Shown piece by piece: positions 36,408-43,438 of a stretch of 64,000 nucleotides of DNA (its first letter is position 1; each line of letters opens with the position of its first letter). The translations under genes were made by a program, and so were the position numbers. The DNA is from a virus. The notes below the pieces were generated by a model. It did no database searches, was not told the DNA's origin, and saw only the letters and a list, made by a program, of their open reading frames with translations. The DNA lies in IMG/VR virus record IMGVR_UViG_3300030117_007745, positions 48,655-112,654 of that record; one strand, written 5' to 3'.

Positions 36408-37715
36408 TTACAAAATCTTTGCTGCTAGAGTAGCAACCTTTGATCGCTCACCTTTTTGGAGTGTAATATGACCTGAAATATCATAATTCTTAAATTTCTC
36501 AACTGCATAAGTTAGGCCATTTGAAGTTTCGTCAATATAAATGTTATCAATTTGTTCGATATCCCCGGTTAAAATTATTTTTGTTCCCTCGCCAACACGG
36601 GTCAGAATTGTTTTTAATTCGTGCCTTGTAAGGTTTTGTGCTTCATCTATAATAATAAAGGCATTCGTAATAGATCTGCCGCGAATATAAGTGATGGCCT
36701 CTATCTCTATAACTCCCTTTTCAAAATAATCCTGAACAACATATCTATCATTTCCCATTAAAAATTCTAGATTATCTTTAATTGGCATAAGCCATGGATC
36801 CATTTTCTCCTCTAGTGTTCCCGGCAAGAAACCAATATCTTTTCCTAGGGGCTGGACTGGTCTAGATACAATAAGTTTTTTATACTTTGATTCTTCTCCC
36901 AATACTTGCTCCAAACCTGCGGCGACCGCCAAAAGAGTTTTCCCAGATCCAGCTTGTCCAATTAGAGAAACAACCTCGACACCAGAGTCCATTAAAAGAT
37001 CTAATGCAAATGTTTGTTCTTTATTTCTTGCAGAAATCCCCCAAACATCTTCATTTTTGTACAATTTTTTTAGTGGGCTATTGTAACCGAAAAATCTGGC
37101 CAATGCAGTTTTTTTATCATTAGAGTTTGAAACAAGCATCACATATTGATTTGGATTGAGACTTATTTCTTCCTCATATGCATATATTTCATCTCCAGAA
37201 TAAAAAGAATCGATCACTTGCTCATCAACAAGGTACTGGGAAAATCCAGTAAATACTTCATCTTTGCTGTCAACCGTGTCATGTGCAATATAATCCTCAC
37301 ACAAAAGACCCAAAGCATCACACTTGACTCTCATGTTTATATCTTGCGATACAACAATTATTTTTTTTCTTTTATAATTTGATTTTTCAGTTAAAGCAGT
37401 AGCTATAATTTGATTGTCTGGAACTGTGAGATCAAAATCATGTGGCAGGTTTTCAGTATCGTAGTGTTTTACAAATAGCTTACCCTTGTCATCTCCTAAA
37501 GATACACCTTTTACTAAGCTTCCCTTCGTTCTATAAACATCTAGAATTCTTATAATATATCTAGCATTAAACCCAGCACCATCTTGTCTGGCTTTGTTTT
37601 TATCAATTTCATCTAAAACCTTAAGGGGTATAATGATATCATTATTATCAAAGTGCTTAAGGCAACTAGGGTCTGACAAAAAAACACAAGTATCTAGAAC
37701 AAAAGTTTTTTTCAC
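36408..37715 (-). CDS. phoH: PhoH-like ATPase with N-terminal PIN domain
   Basis: 435 residues. PIN domain at residues 1-150 (FVLDTCVFLSD, VLDEIDKNK, VPDNQIIATAL) then a PhoH ATPase: Walker A GQAGSGKTLLA, VSRPVQPLGKDIGFLPG, Walker B FIIIDEAQNLTRHELK, and ILTGDIEQID. PIN-PhoH proteins are predicted RNA nuclease-helicases and are common in marine phages. Starts at GTG with AAGGAG five bases before it. Confidence 0.85.
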   Translation of the reverse strand: MKKTFVLDTCVFLSDPSCLKHFDNNDIIIPLKVLDEIDKNKARQDGAGFNARYIIRILDVYRTKGSLVKGVSLGDDKGKLFVKHYDTENLPHDFDLTVPDNQIIATALTEKSNYKRKKIIVVSQDINMRVKCDALGLLCEDYIAHDTVDSKDEVFTGFSQYLVDEQVIDSFYSGDEIYAYEEEISLNPNQYVMLVSNSNDKKTALARFFGYNSPLKKLYKNEDVWGISARNKEQTFALDLLMDSGVEVVSLIGQAGSGKTLLAVAAGLEQVLGEESKYKKLIVSRPVQPLGKDIGFLPGTLEEKMDPWLMPIKDNLEFLMGNDRYVVQDYFEKGVIEIEAITYIRGRSITNAFIIIDEAQNLTRHELKTILTRVGEGTKIILTGDIEQIDNIYIDETSNGLTYAVEKFKNYDISGHITLQKGERSKVATLAAKIL

Positions 37716-37783
37716 GGAGGCTCCTTATAACATAAATACAACTTTAAAAAATAAAAGTTTATTTTTCTAAACTAGTTAAAAAT

Positions 37784-38614
37784 ATGGCCAATAGAATTTA
37801 TTACATATTATCATGTTTATTGCTTAGTATTTTAACTCTTTCTTGTGCATCTACAAATTTAAATTTTTCAAATGATGCTAGAGATACATTTGTAAAAATT
37901 AAACAAAATGTCAAAATAACTATTTGCAATCCAGAAAATAAAAAAGAATGTGTTAGCAAAAGTAGTGTTTCAAGTGGATCTGGAGCTGTTGTTTATTTGA
38001 CAGATGAGGGTTCTTATGTGCTAACTGCTGGACATGTCTGCACATTTGATAGAGAGTTGCAAATAGCAGCAGAACTGAACGCTGATAGGATGGATGTTCA
38101 GATGAAAGCTATAAATTTTAAAATGGGAGAATATGTTGCAGATATTATTGCGGTTGACGAAACAATAGATGCATGTATACTGTTCGCTCATAATTTATAC
38201 ACAACAAAAGTAGCCAAATTGGCCCCTAAAATAAAAAAATTAGAAGTTGGAGAAAGAGTGTACAATGCGGCCGCTCCAGTTGGAATATTTTATGAAAATG
38301 TAGTTCCTTTGTTAGAAGGATTTTTTATGGGGAATAGGGATACTAGGGCTTATTATTCTATACCTGCAATGGGTGGCAGCTCTGGATCTCCTATATTTAA
38401 TTCAGATGATGAAATAGTCGGTATGATTCATTCTGTTAATGTTTATTTCCCAGTTGTGTCTGTCTCTCCCCCCTTGGATGAATTAAGAGAATTTACAAAA
38501 AATAGTATAAAAAAGGGAGAGAGACTAAGGCTTAAGAACGAAACGGATCCAGAATCTTTTTGGGATTCTTTGAGATTATCTCCAATGAGCAAGCCAAGCA
38601 ATTCTAGTCTTTAG
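37784..38614 (+). CDS. Exported trypsin-like serine protease, lipoprotein-like
   Basis: 276 residues. N-terminal signal (YYILSCLLLSILTLSCAS) ends in a Cys resembling a lipobox, though Thr at -3 is unusual. Catalytic triad visible: His in VLTAGHVCTF, Asp in DETIDACILFA, Ser in AMGGSSGSPIF. DegP/V8-type fold likely; acts outside the cytoplasm, perhaps on host envelope or competitor proteins. No Shine-Dalgarno sequence. It lies divergent from phoH and ends at a tRNA gene. Confidence 0.75.
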   Translation: MANRIYYILSCLLLSILTLSCASTNLNFSNDARDTFVKIKQNVKITICNPENKKECVSKSSVSSGSGAVVYLTDEGSYVLTAGHVCTFDRELQIAAELNADRMDVQMKAINFKMGEYVADIIAVDETIDACILFAHNLYTTKVAKLAPKIKKLEVGERVYNAAAPVGIFYENVVPLLEGFFMGNRDTRAYYSIPAMGGSSGSPIFNSDDEIVGMIHSVNVYFPVVSVSPPLDELREFTKNSIKKGERLRLKNETDPESFWDSLRLSPMSKPSNSSL

Positions 38615-38700
38615 TGTCGAGAGGGGGATTCGAACCCCCACACACGCTTTAGTGCGGCAGATTTTAAGTCTGCTGTGTCTACCAGTTCCACCACCCCGAC
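38615..38700 (-). tRNA. tRNA-Leu(TAA)
   Basis: 86 bases with long variable arm. Acceptor GTCGGGG pairs with TCTCGAC, anticodon stem GCAGA/TCTGC with loop CTTAAAA, T-loop TTCGAAT. CCA is not encoded. Decodes UUA, common in this AT-rich phage. Confidence 0.93.
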
Positions 38701-38713
38701 ATATTTTTTTATT

Positions 38714-38742
38714 ATTATATTAAAATATATTTTATTTGTCAA
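38714..38742 (-). promoter_or_regulatory. Consensus sigma70 promoter for tRNA-Leu
   Basis: TTGACA (38737-38742), 17-base spacer, TATAAT (38714-38719), both perfect, ending 14 bases before the tRNA. Confidence 0.75.
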
Positions 38743-38748
38743 CAAAAT

Positions 38749-38778
38749 TTAACATAAGAATAAACCTAGCCTTATAGT
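38749..38778 (+). promoter_or_regulatory. Sigma70-like promoter for DUF3307 gene
   Basis: TTAACA (38749-38754), 18-base spacer, TATAGT (38773-38778), then AAGGA and ATG at 38798. Back-to-back with the tRNA-Leu promoter. Confidence 0.5.
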
Positions 38779-38797
38779 TATAACTAAGGACAAACAA

Positions 38798-39196
38798 ATG
38801 GTATCAATAGGTCTTTTTAGTTATATTTTATTTTTACACTATCTTGGAGATTATATTCTCCAGCCATATAGTATGTCTGTTCAGAAATCAGAAAATAATA
38901 TTATGTTGCTATATCATACAATAATATATTCCATTACAATTTATTTTGGGTTATTGTTTGTAGTTGAGGTATATGATGCAATGCTATTTTTTGCATTGAC
39001 TTTTATTACTCATTTTGCAGTTGATTTTGCTACTAGTAGAGTTATTTCTGATAATTCTTCTGAGCTTAGATTGGACCCTGATGTATCAAAGCCTATACAC
39101 AAAAGGCTTAAACTTTGGGGTCCAATCAGTTTGCTTGGATTTGACCAACTTCTTCATCAAGCCTGTCTCTTGATAACAGCTTACATAGTTTTTTAA
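38798..39196 (+). CDS. DUF3307 membrane protein
   Basis: 132 residues with several membrane helices. HYLGDYILQPYSMSV (the H-x-x-x-D-x-x-L-Q signature), LLYHTIIYSITIYF and THFAVDFATSR are typical of DUF3307. The function of the family is unknown; such genes occur in bacteria and large phages. RBS AAGGA. Its end overlaps the convergent nucleotidyltransferase gene by four bases. Confidence 0.78.
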   Translation: MVSIGLFSYILFLHYLGDYILQPYSMSVQKSENNIMLLYHTIIYSITIYFGLLFVVEVYDAMLFFALTFITHFAVDFATSRVISDNSSELRLDPDVSKPIHKRLKLWGPISLLGFDQLLHQACLLITAYIVF

Positions 39197-39699
39197 TCTT
39201 CTGCAAGTGTAGCTCTATGTATTTCTCTGTATCTATCTAATTTTTCTAACTCTGGTATTGCAGTTCTTTGAATTGTATCTTGAACAAGAATTAAATACTT
39301 CTCTTCTATCGAATCGCTATTTTCTCCTAAACTAAAAATAGGAACAATGTCTAATTCCGAACAAGTGTCTAGTTCTTTTTTTGGGATTGTTGTGTTTTTT
39401 GCTGTACCACCATTACCAAAGAAAGTTGGCCTAACCTTTTTAAGAGCATCGCAAACAGTGCCGTCTGAGTCATCAAATTCCACTACTTCGCTGACATATG
39501 GGACATCTTCTAGGGTTATTTTACGAACATCAAAATCAAAAAGTAAATAACCTTTATTTTTTATGACCCATTCGTCACTATTTAGGGCTACAACAACGTC
39601 ACCGTATGAACTGGCATGTTTGAGTAATAATAAATGCCCGAGATGGAGAGGATTAAAAGCTCCGCTTATTAATATTTTTGGTTTTCTATCAAAGTTCAT
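39193..39699 (-). CDS. Cytidylyltransferase-like nucleotidyltransferase
   Basis: 168 residues. ILISGAFNPLHLGHLLLLKHA contains the HxGH active site (His19, His22). Second half GNGGTAKNTTIPKKELDTCSELDIV resembles the sugar/polyol-phosphate nucleotidyltransferase end. Related by fold to the enzyme at 9346 and to the central domain of the protein at 46762. Substrate unknown (sugar, glycerol or NMN). Confidence 0.75.
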   Translation of the reverse strand: MNFDRKPKILISGAFNPLHLGHLLLLKHASSYGDVVVALNSDEWVIKNKGYLLFDFDVRKITLEDVPYVSEVVEFDDSDGTVCDALKKVRPTFFGNGGTAKNTTIPKKELDTCSELDIVPIFSLGENSDSIEEKYLILVQDTIQRTAIPELEKLDRYREIHRATLAED

Positions 39700-40316
39700 G
39701 GAGTGATAATATCATCAACGAGACCATACTTTAAACAAGTTTTTGCATCCCACCATAAATCTCTCTTTAGGATATCTTTAATTTTTGTTTTTGGAATTTT
39801 TGTATGCTCTTCATAAATCTTAATAATCCTTTTCATTAACATTTCATTGTTTTTCATATCATCTTTCATGTCTTCAAATTTTCCCCACATGCCTGATGAT
39901 AATTGATGAATTAACATAAAAGCATGCTCATTGATATATCTTTCATTAGCGACGACACTCATGATTGTCGCAGCGGAAGCTGCACATCCATCTATGATCG
40001 AGACGACAGGTGCTGGACAGTTTCTAATATAATCAACAGATCCAAATCCTGCAAAAACAGACCCTCCATAAGAATTAATATGAAGATTTACTTTTGGAGT
40101 CTCGGACAAATGGTACAATTGCTGTATATTTTTAAGCTTGTGGCCAGTTGTATGCAAAAGTTTATTTAAAACTAAATTATCTTGCCTTGTTACGCCAGAA
40201 TAAAAATAAATTTTATTATATTCTACAGATACTCTACTATCATCAGCTGATCCAGCAGACATTGTGGGCTCTCCTTTTTCAATATCTTTTAATTTTGTGT
40301 TCCAATATTCGTTCAT
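39696..40316 (-). CDS. clpP: ClpP-family serine protease
   Basis: 206 residues. Ser114 in GCAASAATIM, His137 in FMLIHQLSSG and Asp186 in KRDLWWDA form the ClpP triad; INSYGGSVFAG is the oxyanion strand. A 30-residue N-terminal extension precedes the core. May serve as a phage Clp peptidase for host Clp ATPases, or as a prohead protease. A tmRNA whose tag ends ALAA lies 3 kb away. Confidence 0.85.
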   Translation of the reverse strand: MNEYWNTKLKDIEKGEPTMSAGSADDSRVSVEYNKIYFYSGVTRQDNLVLNKLLHTTGHKLKNIQQLYHLSETPKVNLHINSYGGSVFAGFGSVDYIRNCPAPVVSIIDGCAASAATIMSVVANERYINEHAFMLIHQLSSGMWGKFEDMKDDMKNNEMLMKRIIKIYEEHTKIPKTKIKDILKRDLWWDAKTCLKYGLVDDIITP

Positions 40317-40335
40317 GTTTACCTCTTTTATTTAG

Positions 40336-40409
<74 letters not shown>

Positions 40410-40410
40410 T

Positions 40411-40761
40411 TTATAATATAATATTCTTCTGGAGATGGTCTCCTGCCTTTCTCATATCAGTTTCTAATTTATGAAGATAAGCTGCTATTAATATAAATCT
40501 AGCAACAAAATCTATTTCAGTTTTTGATAGGATTGTACCAAAAATTCTACCTTCTTTGTTTTCATGATAATAAACAGTATTGAACATATACTGCTCTGTT
40601 TGAATTCCCACTCTCTCAGCTAAATCTTTATAAGATTGATGGCAAAATTTGCATTCATTCACCCAGACATTAGAATGCCTTCTTACTTGTGAATAATCTT
40701 GTGCTTGTGCAGCAAAAGGAAGGAAAAAAAGAATAGAAATAAATTTTACAATGTTCTTCAT
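40411..40761 (-). CDS. Exported small protein with CxxCH heme-type motif
   Basis: 116 residues. Signal peptide MKNIVKFISILFFLPFAAQA with likely cut after Ala20. Cys37, Cys40, His41 in NECKFCHQSY match the c-type heme attachment motif. A Met about 20 residues later could be the second ligand but alignment is needed. The remainder is helical (EIDFVARFILIAAYLHKLE). It ends adjacent to tRNA-Arg. It may be a c-type cytochrome or a chance zinc-like pair. Confidence 0.55.
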   Translation of the reverse strand: MKNIVKFISILFFLPFAAQAQDYSQVRRHSNVWVNECKFCHQSYKDLAERVGIQTEQYMFNTVYYHENKEGRIFGTILSKTEIDFVARFILIAAYLHKLETDMRKAGDHLQKNIIL

Positions 40762-40781
40762 TAGAACATAATAACCTATTT

Positions 40782-41933
40782 TTATTTTAATTTCAAGAAC
40801 TTTTTTAATTCTTCTATTCTTTTCTTTGGAGACTTTAATCCTCCAACAATTGTATAAGCAACCAACTTTTCTCTTTCAGGATCTTCATAGATTCCCCTGT
40901 GAATGATTGCTCCACCAGTTAAGGTAGCCAAAGTATCGAACCCATATTCAATATTATCCATGAGGCCGGGAACTGTTTCATATAGCTCTGTACCACCAAC
41001 AATAATAGATGCGGCACCCTTTGCAGAGGTTAAATCAAAACCGCTAGCGAGGAGTGTTTTTTCTAAGTTATTACGGAGGCCCTGAGAAACTGAAGTTGGG
41101 CTTTCTGGATCTTTGATTGTTGTAGCGCCAAAAATCATGCAACCAGCTGTTTTCATAATACTTTCATAGTCCGCTGGATCAAACACTGTATAATCAGAGT
41201 TTTTTGTGCATAACAAATTAAAAATATGAAAAAGGCCGGCAACTGTATTGTTGAGCGTTGGCCAAAATTGCTTAACTGTTAGTTTAGAGTATAATTTTTT
41301 AATTTTATCATTATCGATAATTATTAAAGGAGCGAACTTTCCTTTTTCTGCTTGATCACAAAGTTCTGTCATCCTATTGTAAGAATTTTCAGCCACAATT
41401 GGGGATGCACATTCTCCTGTCGTTGGAAGAGAGGCAATAACTCCAACTCTTTCATTTGGATTTTCCACTCCAATATAAGTGAAATATCTTTTTGCGGTAT
41501 CCAATAGAGACATGACACTACCGCCGCCTGTTCCACCGCCAACACCAACGCAAATTAAAATACGGTCGATGTTATCTCCAAAAATTTCTTTGAATTTATT
41601 AAATATTTCTTGGCTTCTGTCATCGAATGCTTCCTTTGAGACGGCATGATTCTTGCCGGCACCGGAAGCGCCTTCATAAACCAAATGGTGTTTGTGGTTT
41701 TCTGGAAGTCCTAAGTGTGTAAGATCAGATTTGGCCAAATTAAATGCAATTGTCTTTCTATATCCTAAATCAAAGAATGCTTTTGCCATTCTTCCGCCAC
41801 CTTGACCGGATCCAACAATACCATAGCGAATGGCTCCTCCGCTTTCGTCTTCCACAAGATCCATCTTTGATTGTTCAATCTCTTCAACATCAATATCTTC
41901 AATATCTAAAGTAGGCAAATTTAAATCATTCAT
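40782..41933 (-). CDS. Tubulin/FtsZ-superfamily GTPase
   Basis: 383 residues. Nucleotide loops GSGQGGGRMAKAF and the tubulin signature CVGVGGGTGGGSVMSL. The T7-like loop FDPADYESIM keeps two acidic residues for GTP hydrolysis. Phage relatives (PhuZ, TubZ) form filaments that centre DNA or move capsids. An N-terminal acidic extension (DIEDIDVEEIEQSKM) is unusual. RBS AGGAG; an ACTATTTA box lies 30 bases upstream. Confidence 0.8.
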   Translation of the reverse strand: MNDLNLPTLDIEDIDVEEIEQSKMDLVEDESGGAIRYGIVGSGQGGGRMAKAFFDLGYRKTIAFNLAKSDLTHLGLPENHKHHLVYEGASGAGKNHAVSKEAFDDRSQEIFNKFKEIFGDNIDRILICVGVGGGTGGGSVMSLLDTAKRYFTYIGVENPNERVGVIASLPTTGECASPIVAENSYNRMTELCDQAEKGKFAPLIIIDNDKIKKLYSKLTVKQFWPTLNNTVAGLFHIFNLLCTKNSDYTVFDPADYESIMKTAGCMIFGATTIKDPESPTSVSQGLRNNLEKTLLASGFDLTSAKGAASIIVGGTELYETVPGLMDNIEYGFDTLATLTGGAIIHRGIYEDPEREKLVAYTIVGGLKSPKKRIEELKKFLKLK

Positions 41934-41962
41934 AGTAATCTCCTAATGATAATATAGTACAA

Positions 41963-41970
41963 TAAATAGT
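41963..41970 (-). promoter_or_regulatory. ACTATTTA motif before the tubulin-like gene
   Basis: Minus-strand ACTATTTA 30 bases before the ATG at 41933. A sigma70-like TATATT is present just downstream too, so either could be used. Confidence 0.3.
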
Positions 41971-41987
41971 TTGAAATTTTAAAATAA

Positions 41988-42464
41988 TTATTTTGAATGC
42001 TTATCTGCAATTGAAGCAGCAGCGAAAGCGTAAGGCTTTATTCTACATTCGTAACCAGAGCCTTTAACATAGCCAACCAACATGTTGGCGAGATGACTAG
42101 TTCCTTCGTTATTTTCTTGAGGACTTATATCTAGATGAAGTTCTAATTTTGCAGAGGGTATCAATTCTATAATGTTATTTGCTAAAATTATGGTATTTTC
42201 TGCTTCTTTTATCATTCTAATGCTTAATTCTGGAAATTTCTTCTTATTTAGTCTAGTTTTTGTATAGAAATATCTACCACCTTGTTGATTATCTGCTCCA
42301 TATAAACAGATAGCAGTAGAAAATATACATTTATTTTTTATAAAAAAAGAATCAGTACCAATATAAACAGTACCATTATACTTGCAGTGTATTTTAATCT
42401 GTTCTATAATATCATTAAATTGTATGATATCTTTAGAACCAGTATTCCAAGTAGTTTTTAACAT
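41988..42464 (-). CDS. RNase H-like protein (YkuK/DUF458 type)
   Basis: 158 residues. VYIGTDSFFIKNKCIFSTAICLY, LSIRMIKEAENTI, LELHLDISPQENNEGTSHLANMLVGYVKG and CRIKPYAFAAASIADKHSK follow the DUF458 RNase H-like arrangement, with Asp in TDS and Asp in LDIS and the final ADKHS. Nuclease activity not proven. Divergent from the plus-strand gene at 42531. Confidence 0.72.
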   Translation of the reverse strand: MLKTTWNTGSKDIIQFNDIIEQIKIHCKYNGTVYIGTDSFFIKNKCIFSTAICLYGADNQQGGRYFYTKTRLNKKKFPELSIRMIKEAENTIILANNIIELIPSAKLELHLDISPQENNEGTSHLANMLVGYVKGSGYECRIKPYAFAAASIADKHSK

Positions 42465-42530
42465 GCTAATAATAACTAGTAATTAGTTGTTTTGAGGGTA
42501 ACACAGTAATTTTCCAAAGTCAAATAAAAA

Positions 42531-42875
42531 ATGAAAAAACAATCAAAAAATAAAAAAAGTTACAGCATTATTAGAAAGTTACGCAACGAAGGAAAACTAC
42601 CAGAAGAAGCTGAAATATTTCTCTCTAACATATCATTAGAAGATTTGATCGGTTTAAAATTAGAATTGGCCAGTAAACCAATCGGAGGAAAGCTGTTTGG
42701 AATTCCAATTTGGAAATCAATACCATTTATTGTTAGAGATGCTCTTCTAAAAACTGCTATTTCAGTTTGCAAAACAAAAATAGAAGCTGCTAATTTCTTA
42801 GGAATGGATGTCGATAAATTAGACAAACTCCTCAGAAAGTATAATACAAAAGATTTTTTTGAAAAAAACGATTGA
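42531..42875 (+). CDS. Small DNA-binding protein with Fis-like helix-turn-helix
   Basis: 114 residues. The C-terminal part (RDALLKTAISVCKTKIEAANFLGMDVDKLDKLLRKY) is similar to the Fis-type HTH: helix, a turn at E-A-A-N-F-L-G-M-D, recognition helix. A basic N-terminus (KKQSKNKKSYSIIRKLR) may bind DNA too. A transcription or nucleoid role is likely. No clear Shine-Dalgarno sequence. Confidence 0.65.
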   Translation: MKKQSKNKKSYSIIRKLRNEGKLPEEAEIFLSNISLEDLIGLKLELASKPIGGKLFGIPIWKSIPFIVRDALLKTAISVCKTKIEAANFLGMDVDKLDKLLRKYNTKDFFEKND

Positions 42876-42899
42876 CATATTATCATAAACCTGTATAGT
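42872..42899 (+). promoter_or_regulatory. Sigma70-like promoter for the leader RNA and tmRNA
   Basis: TTGACA (42872-42877) and TATAGT (42894-42899), 16-base spacer. The -35 box overlaps the end of the preceding gene. The context TATAGTTATgATTAGG resembles the DUF3307 promoter. Confidence 0.65.
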
Positions 42900-42905
42900 T
42901 ATGAT

Positions 42906-43080
42906 TAGGAAGTTGAAAGGCGTTACTTATAACAATAATAGAGGTTAACCTTCCAAGCCCTTAACGAAGGGGATAAATATTGAAGAAGGGATAGCACGAC
43001 GGCTCTGCGAGTATCCGTTCGCTTTTTAACAATGCCCCCTCGTTGGCTTAGGATGGCGAGGGGGCAAAGTTCTTTGAAAT
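42906..43080 (+). ncRNA. Structured leader or small RNA upstream of tmRNA
   Basis: No gene is here. Visible hairpins in order: GGAAG pairing with CTTCC enclosing a GTTA/TAAC stem-loop; CCCTT-AACG-AAGGG; GGATA with TATCC around GCACGACGGCTCTGCGAG; and a perfect ten-pair stem of TGCCCCCTCG with CGAGGGGGCA at about 43032-43065, not followed by a T-run. It is either the 5' leader of pre-tmRNA or a separate RNA. It does not match 6S, SRP or RNase P RNA motifs I know. Confidence 0.5.
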
Positions 43081-43082
43081 AT

Positions 43083-43407
43083 GGGGGTGTACAGGTTTCG
43101 ACTGGGTAGTGAAACTAATGTGTGCAAGGCAGAGGGCAGCGAAGGTCTCTGTAAAAACGCTGAAATTAATAAGTGCAAATACTGACACTTACTCTGAATA
43201 CGCACTAGCTGCGTAATCGGGGGTAGCCATACCTTCTTAACCAAAATGGCATATGGTTTCTTATTTCCTAAAAATGAGTGGTGCGAAAGAAGGCTTGTGG
43301 AAAATAAATTGTCTGTGTTGTTTTCCAGTATTTTACAGACTAACCTTGTGAACGACTCATTAGCAGAGTTATTTAGGACGGGGGTTCGATTCCCCCCACC
43401 TCCACCA
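43083..43407 (+). ncRNA. ssrA: tmRNA
   Basis: 325 bases. The 5' end GGGGGTG pairs with CACCTCC at the 3' end, followed by A and an encoded CCA. The 5' TACAGGTTTCGACTGG element and the 3' GGTTCGATTCC T-arm are canonical. The tag frame (43175-43216) is GCA AAT ACT GAC ACT TAC TCT GAA TAC GCA CTA GCT GCG TAA, giving ANTDTYSEYALAA. It rescues stalled ribosomes and marks proteins for ClpXP/ClpAP. Confidence 0.94.
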
Positions 43408-43425
43408 ACTTTTTATATTTTATCA

Positions 43426-43433
43426 ACTATTTA
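43426..43433 (+). promoter_or_regulatory. ACTATTTA motif before the lysis cassette
   Basis: Plus-strand ACTATTTA five bases before the ATG at 43439, in front of a start without Shine-Dalgarno sequence. Confidence 0.35.
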
Positions 43434-43438
43434 CATTC

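Noticed and set aside
43032-43065. Intrinsic terminator for the leader RNA
   Set aside because: The ten-pair stem is strong but not followed by a run of T, and the tmRNA has no separate promoter, so it is more likely a leader hairpin.
42906-43080. 6S RNA, SRP RNA or RNase P RNA for the leader region
   Set aside because: None of their conserved loops (for example the SRP GGAAGCAGCC or RNase P GGAGGAAAGTCC) is present.
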